From Acididesulfobacillus acetoxydans (GTDB taxonomy: Bacteria; Bacillota; Desulfitobacteriia; Desulfitobacteriales; Desulfitobacteriaceae): a stretch of DNA of 25,556 nt. Location of the stretch: NCBI RefSeq assembly GCF_900016645.1, contig NZ_CDGJ01000080.1. One strand, given 5' to 3'. This document shows, one piece after another, positions 13,595-20,384 of the stretch (position 1 is the first letter of the stretch; each line of letters opens with the position of its first letter). A program made the translations under genes and the position numbers. The notes under the pieces were generated by a model. That model was not told where the DNA came from. It ran no database searches and saw only the letters and a program-made list of their open reading frames with translations.

Positions 13595-15378
13595 AGGGGT
13601 TTTTCGGCAAACTGCTGCGGATTGACTTGACGCGAAAGACCTATGTGCAGGAGCTTATTCCGGACGAGGTATTTTTTCGCTATCTTGGGGGAAAAGGGCT
13701 GGGTTCATACCTTCTTTTGAAAGAGGTACCGGGGGGCGTTGACCCGTTGTCAGCCGACAATAAATTGATCTTTGTTGTCGGTCCGGCCACCGGGGTGGAC
13801 ATGTGGGGATCCAGCCGTTATGGGGCGTATAGCAAATCGCCGCAGACGGGCTTTTACGGGGAATCTTATGCAGGCGGAAAAGTCGCTCCCCAGATACACG
13901 GCACAGGGTATGATGCCATTATCCTCCAAGGAGTTTCGGCAGACCCCGTTTTCCTGGAGATTAATGAGACTGCGGTCATTTTCCACGCTGCGGCACATCT
14001 CTGGGGCAAAGACACTTATACCACTGAGGATGAGGTTTTGGCCCAAGTGGGCGTGCCCCAGGCTCAGGCAGTCGTGATCGGGCCGGCGGGGGAGAATTTG
14101 GTGCGCTTCGCCTGTATTGAAAACAACTATTGGCGTTCGGCGGGGCGGACGGGGATGGGGGCGGTCATGGGTTCAAAAAGGGTCAAAGGGATTGTTTTCT
14201 ATGGAGGGGCGGCTTGCGAGATCGCCGAACCCGAGCGGGTCAAAACTTTGCTCAAGAATATCGCGGCCAAAGCGAAGAACAATGCGGGCGTCAAGAATTA
14301 CCAGAAATACGGCACGACCCAGATGGTGAAGACGATGAATTTGGCGGAGACTTTTCCGACTCAGTACTGGTCAGAGGGGGTCTACGAGCATTGGCCGGAA
14401 ATCAGCGGCGACTCTCTGCTAGAAAAACAGGAGGTCAAGACAACCGCCTGTCCCCATTGTTTTTTGGCTTGCGGCAAACTGAGCAAAGTGCGTTCGGGAC
14501 GCCATCAGGGACTCAAGGTGGAAGGGCCGGAATATGAGACCATTTTTGCGTTTGGTGGGTTGTGCCAGATTAGTGATCTGGCGGAAATCATCCACCTCAA
14601 TGACCTCTGTGATCGCTTGGGCATGGATACGATTACAGCGGCAAACTTGGCCGCTTTTACCATGGAAGCCGTGAAAATGGGGAAAATAGAGGCTGAGCTC
14701 GCTTACGGGGATGCGGCCGCGGTGGCCGCTTTGCTGTACGACATAGCAGGGCGGCGGGGACTGGGAGCCGTTCTGGCGCAAGGGATCAAGCAAGCTGCAC
14801 AAGTCTGGCATATGGAGGATATGGCCATCCATGTCAAAGGTTTGGAGCCGCCGGGCTATGATCCAAGGGTTTTAAAGGGGATGGGGTTAGCGTACGCTAC
14901 TTCGACGCGTGGAGCCTGTCACCTCAGAGCCACTTTTTACAAGGCTGAGTTGGGTGGGCTGATCGACCCGGGGATCGTAGAGGGCAAAGCAGAACTCTTT
15001 ATCGATTTTGAAAACCGGTTAACCCTATTTAACACCCAAATCCTTTGTGTCTTTTATCGAGACTTGATTCTCTGGCCGGACCTCGTGCAGTTAGTGAAAG
15101 GGATTACAGGCCGGGACTGCACGCAGGCGGAGTTGGAAGCGGCGGCTAACCGCATCGTGACGCTTACTCGGGTTTTCAACGCGCGGGAAGGGGCGACGAA
15201 GGACTTGGACACCCTCCCGGCCCGCTTGTTTCGGGAACCCATCAACGAGGGAGCAAACAGGATCACCCCAAAGGAACTCCAGTACATGGTTGATAATTAC
15301 TATCGCTTAAGAGGCTGGGATGACCAAGGCTACCCCTTGACCGATGAAATCAATAAGGCGACGGCAGATGTTATTTGA
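13591..15378 (+). CDS. aor: aldehyde ferredoxin oxidoreductase (tungstopterin enzyme)
   Basis: Oxidises aldehydes to acids with ferredoxin as electron acceptor, using a tungsten-bis-pterin and a [4Fe-4S] cluster; 595 aa, cytoplasmic. ATG 13591 follows AAAGGGG by 7 nt; an upstream ATG at 13540 has no such site. The N-terminal domain starts GKLLRIDLTRKTYV and includes FRYLGGKGLGSYLL and SSRYGAYSKSPQTGFYGES. Cluster ligands are C287, C290 and C294 (CPHCFLAC) and C486 (LCVFYRDL), almost exactly the numbering of the Pyrococcus furiosus enzyme (288, 291, 295, 494, from memory). Pterin-binding-like motifs include RTGMGAVMGSKRVKGI and LCDRLGMDTITAANLAAF. It follows gabT, so it could oxidise succinate semialdehyde or other amine-derived aldehydes and save electrons as reduced ferredoxin. 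The true substrate cannot be told from sequence. Confidence 0.93.
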   Translation: MKGFFGKLLRIDLTRKTYVQELIPDEVFFRYLGGKGLGSYLLLKEVPGGVDPLSADNKLIFVVGPATGVDMWGSSRYGAYSKSPQTGFYGESYAGGKVAPQIHGTGYDAIILQGVSADPVFLEINETAVIFHAAAHLWGKDTYTTEDEVLAQVGVPQAQAVVIGPAGENLVRFACIENNYWRSAGRTGMGAVMGSKRVKGIVFYGGAACEIAEPERVKTLLKNIAAKAKNNAGVKNYQKYGTTQMVKTMNLAETFPTQYWSEGVYEHWPEISGDSLLEKQEVKTTACPHCFLACGKLSKVRSGRHQGLKVEGPEYETIFAFGGLCQISDLAEIIHLNDLCDRLGMDTITAANLAAFTMEAVKMGKIEAELAYGDAAAVAALLYDIAGRRGLGAVLAQGIKQAAQVWHMEDMAIHVKGLEPPGYDPRVLKGMGLAYATSTRGACHLRATFYKAELGGLIDPGIVEGKAELFIDFENRLTLFNTQILCVFYRDLILWPDLVQLVKGITGRDCTQAELEAAANRIVTLTRVFNAREGATKDLDTLPARLFREPINEGANRITPKELQYMVDNYYRLRGWDDQGYPLTDEINKATADVI

Positions 15379-15751
15379 TGTCGAGGGAGCTTGGAAACGG
15401 GAGTTGAGACCGTGATTACAATGGAATCCCGGGAAGGAAAAACACTAGCAAAATCATCGCCAACTCCCCGCGAGGAAAGCCGTTCACAAATAAGCTGCAA
15501 GGAAGCCTCCGCTTTCAGGTGAGGAGGAATTGCTGCTCGCCAATGCTCTGGGCGCGAACCGCAGCCTGCCCGGAGGGGCACCATTGTTCCCATGCGGCCC
15601 AGGACTAAAGGGGAAACTGATAATAAAACTGATAATAAAGGGGAAGGTTAGGCAGGTATTTTCTCTACGGGAGCAGTATACTAAGGCAAGTAGAGTAAGG
15701 GATAGGTTGCCGCAACCCAAATTAAACAAAATCAACTTGGAGGTGCACTGT
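15379..15751 (+). other. 373-nt intergenic region between aor and the methyltransferase
   Basis: No protein gene is supported here. It contains the possible structured leader (15383-15485), a CCTCC/GGAGG hairpin that also offers a GAGGAGG site at 15521-15527 with only a 20-codon frame after it, and a 12-bp direct repeat AACTGATAATAA in two adjacent copies (15615-15626 and 15627-15638). A TATACT at 15677-15682 could be a -10 box but has no matching -35. Confidence 0.5.
15383..15485 (+). promoter_or_regulatory. possible Moco/Tuco-riboswitch-like structured leader
   Basis: Short helices GGGA/TCCC (15385-15388 with 15427-15430) enclosing ACGG/CCGT (15397-15400 with 15410-15413) are followed by GGGAAGG (15431-15437), then CTCCCCG and GAGGAAAG (15472-15479). 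This order resembles the E. coli moaA molybdenum-cofactor RNA as I remember it (an ACGG/CCGU hairpin, then GAAGGAA, CUCCCG and GGAAAG). An alternative perfect 8-bp helix, GGGAGTTG (15399-15406) with CAACTCCC (15461-15468), competes with the ACGG hairpin, as in a switch. A further CCTCC/GGAGG hairpin lies at 15506-15527. Location after a tungstopterin enzyme fits, but the identification is tentative. Confidence 0.28.
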
Positions 15752-16381
15752 ATGGAAATGAACGCGATGGCTTTTGATAAATTTGCACGTGAGGTGTTTG
15801 CACCGACCTATCCTCTGATAGCGGCGCAGATCAAGGAACGAACAGGCATCACTGAGGGAGTATGTTTAGATATCGGCTGCGGTGGCGGGTACCTGGGTAT
15901 TGCCTTAGCCAAAATCACAGATCTTAGCGTCAACTTGCTGGATAATAATCATGACATGCTGAGAATTGCCAGAAAAAACATCATCGACCTTGGTTTAAAC
16001 GCAAGGGTCCAAACTCTTCTTGGTGACGTGGATGAGATCCCGTTGGAAAATCAAGCTGTGAACCTGGCTGTCAGTAGGGGATCTATGTTTTTGTGGAAAG
16101 ATCGCAAAAAGGCATTCCTAGAAATTTACAGGGTCCTCGCGTCGGGAGGGGTGGCATACATTGGCATGGGCTTTGGCACTGCTGAGCTACAAGAGGACAT
16201 TACCGCCAAGATGGCAGAAGCGGACAAGGATTGGGTCAAAAAGGCAAAAACCATTATGGGAGAACAGTCCGTCCAAGATTTTCGTAAAATATTAGAAGAG
16301 GCACAAATACCGGCTTTCGAGATAGCGAGAGATAATATCGGCCTATGGATTACTATAAGGAAGCAAGCTCCTTTGCCGTAA
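15752..16381 (+). CDS. class I SAM-dependent methyltransferase
   Basis: Small methyltransferase, 209 aa, substrate unknown. ATG 15752 has TTGGAGGTG about 8 nt upstream; an in-frame TTG at 15530 would add 74 low-complexity residues and is rejected. The Rossmann motif I is CLDIGCGGGYLGIALAK, followed by an acidic end of strand 2 (VNLLDNNHDMLRIARKN), motif II-like LLGDVDEIPLENQAVNLAVS, and the post-III segment YRVLASGGVAYIGMGFG. The C terminus (QDFRKILEEAQIPAFEIARD) is typical of a Methyltransf_11/25-type domain. Its neighbours (AOR, possible cofactor-type leader) might hint at cofactor or metal-related methylation, but nothing in the protein proves it. Confidence 0.85.
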   Translation: MEMNAMAFDKFAREVFAPTYPLIAAQIKERTGITEGVCLDIGCGGGYLGIALAKITDLSVNLLDNNHDMLRIARKNIIDLGLNARVQTLLGDVDEIPLENQAVNLAVSRGSMFLWKDRKKAFLEIYRVLASGGVAYIGMGFGTAELQEDITAKMAEADKDWVKKAKTIMGEQSVQDFRKILEEAQIPAFEIARDNIGLWITIRKQAPLP

Positions 16382-16695
16382 AATTTGACATCAACAATTC
16401 CTTCGAATCCTGAGATAAAAGAACGTTCTAACCAAAAACCACGCTATCAAGTGCAGACGGCCCGGGGTAGGAGAGCGACGATTATTTGCCGGTCCCCCCA
16501 GGGGTGTGCTGTGGCAGATATGAAACAGGCCGCACGCATTGGTTTCTCGGCTGCTGGCCGGTGCAGTGTTTGTCTATGGCGTGGTTATCGTGGCTCATGC
16601 CCCCTAAATATGCTAAGATTGGCAGGACGAAATAGCTGGCGAAAATGAATGAAGCCAGGGAATCAACTTATATTGGCGGGAAGGGTCGATTGGGT
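16382..16695. other. 314-nt region with no supported gene
   Basis: A frame of 87 codons (16385-16648) is open on the plus strand but has no ribosome binding site, an arginine/cysteine-rich unnatural composition and no family resemblance I recognise. The stretch leads straight into the hprK pseudogene and may be decayed coding DNA. No hairpin, repeat or promoter stood out. Confidence 0.4.
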
Positions 16696-17184
16696 ATGCT
16701 GACAGTATAACGATTGGTCGATGAATTCGCCTTTGATGTTGTTGCAGGTTTTAAGGGCCTCGGCAAGGAGATTACGGATCCGACCTTAAAACGGCCCAGT
16801 GCGGAACTGGCGGGTTTTCTGACTTATCTTACTCCCTCCCGGCTTCAGGTCTACGGGCGTACGGAAATGGGTCTGATTGAACAGCTTGGACCGACGGTGC
16901 GGATGAATCATCTGGAGAAGGTGCTGGTGCCAGAGGTGCCGGGGCTTATTGTGACGCGCGGCCTTCCGGTCATTGAGGAACTTAGGGTTCTCGCCGACGA
17001 GCGGGAAATCCCCTTAATGACGACCAATAAGTCGACCACCCGTCTCTTTTTTGTGCTGATTCGCGTGACGAGAAGGATATCTATCATCTTTTCCCCGGAA
17101 ATTGATCCATTTCTTACTATTGACTCGTATAATAATTTGTCAGGCAACCTTGCCGTTCACATGGGGAAGAGGCCGCCGAGGTAA
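16696..17184 (+). pseudogene. hprK: hprK remnant: N-terminal domain of HPr kinase/phosphorylase with a nonsense codon
   Basis: Decayed gene for HPr kinase/phosphorylase, the Firmicute regulator of carbon catabolite control. Reading from ATG 16696 (preceded by GGGAAGGG) gives MLTV, then TAA at 16708-16710, then RLVDEFAFDVVAG, the normal start of the HprK N-terminal domain (family pattern TVKDLVEEFNLEVLAG). Downstream blocks match that domain: KRPSAELAGFLTYLTPSRLQ, YGRTEMGLIEQLGP, VPGLIVTRGLPVIEELRVLA and REIPLMTTNKSTTRLF. After about 17050 the similarity ends in unrelated residues and a stop at 17182-17184. The whole kinase domain with its P-loop is missing. A functional hprK would have to be elsewhere in the genome. 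An alternative, a free-standing N-domain protein from TTG 16714, is less likely. Confidence 0.75.
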
Positions 17185-17308
17185 GAGGGCACTTCATTAA
17201 AAAACGATTAGAAAATGATTAAAAAGCCCCAAATGCCTAAACCGTCCTTCTGTTTAGCCCGATATTTATTTTGTGGGACCGGCGAAAAAAATCGAGAGGA
17301 GGCTTAAA

Positions 17309-17653
17309 ATGGTAATATCCGCCATAAGTGGTCAAGCGAACCCGTCCCCTAGTCTATTTAGCTCTCTGAACGCATCGAATGTGTCTATGACGGTTACTGC
17401 AAGTGATCCCACCCTCTTGGCGAGGCAGGCACAACAACTAACCAACCAAATAACCCAATTGCAGGGTAAGAATGGCAGCGCACAACAGGTGCAGAAGCTT
17501 CAGCAAGTGTTGCAGATGGTGAAGGATAGAATTCAGCAGCAGCAACGGCTTGCGCGGGAAAGACAAGCCGACATGCACTCGGCCGCGGCTCAGCCGGTAA
17601 GCAGTGGAAAGATGACAAACAATCTTAGCAGACACATCGACGTTCAAGCTTGA
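17309..17653 (+). CDS. small coiled-coil protein, FlxA-like
   Basis: Protein of 114 aa, function unknown. ATG 17309 is preceded by GAGAGGAGG at 7 nt, a strong site; an upstream in-frame start at 17273 lacks one. The N terminus (MVISAISGQANPSPSLFSS) is Ser-rich and not a signal peptide. The centre is a Gln-rich amphipathic coiled coil with LARQAQQLTNQITQLQGKNG then QQVQKLQQVLQMVKDRIQQQ, the arrangement found in the FlxA-like family (short helical proteins, Ser-rich start). The tail is low complexity. It is convergent with the histidine kinase gene and has no obvious operon partner. A real gene is likely because of the ribosome site and composition; the family assignment is tentative. Confidence 0.7.
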   Translation: MVISAISGQANPSPSLFSSLNASNVSMTVTASDPTLLARQAQQLTNQITQLQGKNGSAQQVQKLQQVLQMVKDRIQQQQRLARERQADMHSAAAQPVSSGKMTNNLSRHIDVQA

Positions 17654-17751
17654 CGGTGTCAAAGGGTTTTCTTGGCTTTTAATGGTCCTTTTGGGAATCC
17701 GTGTGCCGCGAAGGGGTCTTTTGCGGTATTCCTGTCTCTGAAACAAGCGCG

Positions 17752-19227
17752 TTAGAGCGGCAGTTCCACCCGGAAAACTGTCCCATGTCCTGTAACACTT
17801 TCCACACGGATGCGTCCCCCATGGGCCTCAACCAGGGATTTTACAATGGACAGGCCCAGACCGGTTCCACCTTGCTCACGGTTGCGGGATTTTTCACCCC
17901 GGTAAAACCGTTCAAAGACGTGGGGGAGATCTTGAGGTGAGATGCCGCTGCCGTTGTCGCGAACCTCCAGAACGAGAAAGGAACCAGAACCGAAAGCGCA
18001 GGCGGAGGTTTTTCCGGAAGACAGGTCTGAAGCGAAAGGATGGAGGATCAGTTCAATTTCCCCGGTCAAGGGGTCGGTGTAATGGACAGCGTTTTGAAAA
18101 AGGTTTAGAATGACTTGTTTTAGGTGTTGCTTGTCACAAGAGAGGCAGCTGGGGCCGTGAATTTCTACCTTCAGGGAGCGCTTTCCTGCCAGAAGGTGAA
18201 GTTCCGGCTCCATAGTTTTCAGCAGGTCGGCCAGTGAAGCTTCTTCTTTGTTCAAGGTGGGCTCACGGTCGAAACGGGCTAAGAGCAGAAGTTCATTCAC
18301 AAGCTTGATCAGTCGTTCTGATTCCATCCGCATGCTTTGCAAGGCAGAATGCAGTTGATTCGGGTTGTCCTCAGCTCCAAGAAGGAGAACTTCGAGAAAG
18401 CCGTGCAAAGCGGTTAAAGGCGTGCGGAGTTCGTGCGAGGCATCGGCCACAAACCGCCTGAGCGTTTCCCGGGCTTCCTTTTCTCTAATGAAAGCTGTCT
18501 CCAATCGGGTAAGCAAGGAATTGAAGGAACGAGCGAGACGATTGAGCTCTTCCGTCTCCTGAGAGGGCAAGCGGTCCTGTAAAGTGCCTGCATCAATCCC
18601 TTCCAGAGATTGAATCATGCCGGACAGGGGAAAAAGCAAGCGGCGGATCAGGAAACTGAATGCCAAGCCGCCTAATAGGAGGGTGACCAGCGCTCCCAAA
18701 CCATAGACGGCCATAGATCCGCGCAGAATGTCTTCCGTGGGCTTGAGGAAAGTGCTCGCCTGAATCAGATAGGCCGCTTCTCCGGGAGGACCAAAGCGTA
18801 AGAGTACGACCGTTTCCCGTCGCCCTTGATTGTCCAGGGCTATTCCGGACCAATCCGGTTTGCTGCCAGGCATAAAGAGGCTTTTGTATTGTTCGGGAGT
18901 TAGAACAGGGACAGAGTGCCGCTGATCTTCCCCGGGACGAAGAGGTTGCAGGGTACCGTCTTTGCCGACCAGGACCAGGGAAACGTCCGGACCCAAGAGT
19001 TTGGGCAAGGCGAATTGGGCGGCAGGGGAGCCGGCCGCAAGTTGATCCCAGACCTGGGGACCAACAGCGCGAATCTGATCTTGCAGATTTGCGGCGGCCG
19101 TGCGATTTAGGTATTCCTGCATGACGGTATACTCAAAGAGCCCCATGGTCAGGAGGAGGAGGGCAAGAAGCAAGAGAGAGCCGCTGAGCAGTCTGAAACG
19201 AAACGAGCGGAGCACCCTGCGGATCAT
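17752..19227 (-). CDS. sensor histidine kinase, HAMP type
   Basis: Membrane sensor kinase, 491 aa, partner of the OmpR-type regulator encoded just upstream. Transmembrane helix 1 is about residues 12-34 (LLSGSLLLLALLLLTMGLF), then an extracytoplasmic sensor region of about 130 residues, helix 2 about 171-190 (LGALVTLLLGGLAFSFLI), and a HAMP linker containing FPLSGMIQSLEGIDAG and LNRLARSFNSLL. The HisKA motif is FVADASHELRTPLTALHG with phospho-acceptor H265. The ATPase part has an N box (KQVILNLFQNAVHYT), G1 (VRDNGSGI), an F box (VFERFYRGEKSR) and G2 (GGTGLGLSIVKSLVEAHGG). It has the EnvZ/PhoR-like domain order of OmpR partners. ATG 19227 has GAGGAG about 11 nt upstream. It is separated from the regulator gene by a transposon remnant of about 260 bp, so co-transcription may be changed. 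Signal unknown. Confidence 0.93.
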   Translation of the reverse strand: MIRRVLRSFRFRLLSGSLLLLALLLLTMGLFEYTVMQEYLNRTAAANLQDQIRAVGPQVWDQLAAGSPAAQFALPKLLGPDVSLVLVGKDGTLQPLRPGEDQRHSVPVLTPEQYKSLFMPGSKPDWSGIALDNQGRRETVVLLRFGPPGEAAYLIQASTFLKPTEDILRGSMAVYGLGALVTLLLGGLAFSFLIRRLLFPLSGMIQSLEGIDAGTLQDRLPSQETEELNRLARSFNSLLTRLETAFIREKEARETLRRFVADASHELRTPLTALHGFLEVLLLGAEDNPNQLHSALQSMRMESERLIKLVNELLLLARFDREPTLNKEEASLADLLKTMEPELHLLAGKRSLKVEIHGPSCLSCDKQHLKQVILNLFQNAVHYTDPLTGEIELILHPFASDLSSGKTSACAFGSGSFLVLEVRDNGSGISPQDLPHVFERFYRGEKSRNREQGGTGLGLSIVKSLVEAHGGRIRVESVTGHGTVFRVELPL

Positions 19228-19268
19228 TTTCCATCGGCCTCCTCATCTATTACGATCTGTTAGGGCAT

Positions 19269-19526
19269 TCAACTACCCCTGACTAAAGTCAGAGGATTGC
19301 GGCTTTCCTCCACCGGGTCCGGCCCAGTATCATTGGAATCCACATCAGGGACGGTTGAAACGCGCCCCGTAATCGTCCGGTCCTGCCGGGCGACCAACGT
19401 TCTAAGCCTTACATTACGTCCGCCTACCAAGTCAGCATGCAGCGTATAACCGCAAGCTTCGCAGGTGAAGAGCAGTCCCTTTCCTGGCCGGTTGGTGTAT
19501 GAGTATGCCGGTGTTAATACCGACAT
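19269..19526 (-). pseudogene. tnpB: tnpB (IS200/IS605 OrfB) 3' remnant
   Basis: C-terminal fragment of an RNA-guided TnpB nuclease, 85 codons. YTNRPGKGLLF then CEACGYTLHADLVGGRNVRL keeps the second zinc-knuckle pair and the RuvC-III Asp region (HADLVGARN in intact members). The first Cys pair is lost (LTPAYS where CPxCG is expected), and the rest of the protein is absent. Just before the stop lies the element's right-end hairpin, CCTCTGAC-TTTA-GTCAGGGG (19276-19295 read on the minus strand), ending in TAGTTGA, as usual for IS605-group right ends and overlapping omega-RNA. Its apparent ATG overlaps the regulator's stop as TTAATG, which is coincidental. The fragment lies between the regulator and kinase genes of one two-component operon. 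It is not functional. Confidence 0.85.
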
Positions 19527-20209
19527 TAAGCTAATTCAACGCGATAGCCTGCTCCACGAAGCGTGCGAATGCGCTTGTGTTCCGTATCTCCAAGTTTTTC
19601 GCGCAGGGCGCGCACATAGACTTCCACAATATTTTCTTCCCCATTAAAATCATAGCCCCAGACCTCTTCCAGGATCTGTCGTTTACTCAATACCGCACCG
19701 TGGTTAATCAGCAGGTAGTAAAGGAGTTCATATTCTGTCGGAGATAGTTCGAGCAATGTCCCTCGGTAATGGATTTCACGTTTAGCCGCATCAAGCTGAA
19801 ACAAGCCCAGGAACTGGATTCCCCCAAGTTCGGGGAATTGATTGCGCAGACGGGCTTGTATACGGGCCAGCAGCTCTTGGAAACTGAAGGGTTTGATCAT
19901 GTAATCATCGGCTCCCAGGTTCAGACCGTGCACCCGATCGTCGACTTCATCGCGGGCCGTCAGCATAATCACGGCGGTGCGAATCTGAGACTTAAGTTGA
20001 CGGCAGACCTCAAACCCGTTCATGCCTGGCATCATGATATCCAGGACCACCACGTGGGGTTGAAATTCCAGGGCTTGGTTGAGGGCAGCCACGCCGTCTT
20101 TAGCGGTGCGGACGATATAGCCTTCATTGCCGAGACCCATGTCGAGGAACTGGAGAATATTTGGCTCATCATCAATAACCAAAACGCGAAACCGGTTTAA
20201 GGCGGCCAT
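19526..20209 (-). CDS. OmpR/PhoB-family response regulator
   Basis: DNA-binding response regulator, 227 aa. The receiver domain (1-120) has the acidic pair in VLVIDDEPNILQ, phospho-acceptor D57 in VVVLDIMMPGMNGFEV, Thr in VIMLTARDEVDD and Lys in DDYMIKPFSF. The C-terminal winged helix (about 130-227) has LELSPTEYELLYYLLINHG, LSKRQILEEVWGYDF, VYVRALREKLG and IRTLRGAGYRV. ATG 20209 is preceded by GGAAGGAG at 7 nt. The histidine kinase follows after a tnpB remnant. A plausible target is the DUF5666 gene just upstream, which carries three 11-bp-spaced half-sites (21576-21604) of the kind this family binds. Confidence 0.95.
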   Translation of the reverse strand: MAALNRFRVLVIDDEPNILQFLDMGLGNEGYIVRTAKDGVAALNQALEFQPHVVVLDIMMPGMNGFEVCRQLKSQIRTAVIMLTARDEVDDRVHGLNLGADDYMIKPFSFQELLARIQARLRNQFPELGGIQFLGLFQLDAAKREIHYRGTLLELSPTEYELLYYLLINHGAVLSKRQILEEVWGYDFNGEENIVEVYVRALREKLGDTEHKRIRTLRGAGYRVELA

Positions 20210-20303
20210 TTCTTTACTCCTTCCCTTGTCTGCTTTCTCATCCGGTCATTCTTCATGCGAATTGTTCCATTAGGAGGATCTTAACATCTCGGCGAAGATA
20301 TGT

Positions 20304-20333
20304 AAAACCGCACCGGCGTCCCGGTGCGGTTTT
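20304..20333 (-). terminator. terminator after the DUF5666-repeat gene
   Basis: A perfect 13-bp inverted repeat, AAAACCGCACCGG (20304-20316) and CCGGTGCGGTTTT (20321-20333) with a CGTC loop. The A/T ends provide a T run on either strand. It lies between the DUF5666 gene stop (20385) and the regulator start (20209), so the two genes are probably separate transcription units. Confidence 0.88.
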
Positions 20334-20384
20334 GGCCTGAAGGGGCTTGAACTCAATTCTTTTGGCGCAATGTCCGGATTCGGG

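Noticed and set aside
15472..15482. GAGGAAAGCCG shared with the tnpB right-end region near 19300 as a second IS605 trace
   Set aside because: An 11-base match between two sites in 25 kb is expected by chance, and no right-end hairpin accompanies it.
15530..15751. 74-residue N-terminal extension of the methyltransferase from TTG 15530
   Set aside because: Low-complexity, repeat-derived residues, GAGGAGG only 2 nt before the TTG, and a well-placed ribosome site before ATG 15752.
16385..16648. 87-codon plus-strand ORF after the methyltransferase
   Set aside because: No ribosome binding site, no family resemblance, and abnormal Arg/Cys-rich composition next to a pseudogene.
17704..17724. CCGCGAA/TTTTGCGG stem between the FlxA-like gene and the kinase gene as a bidirectional terminator
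   Set aside because: Stem of only 7 bp with one wobble pair and no T run on either side; too weak to list.
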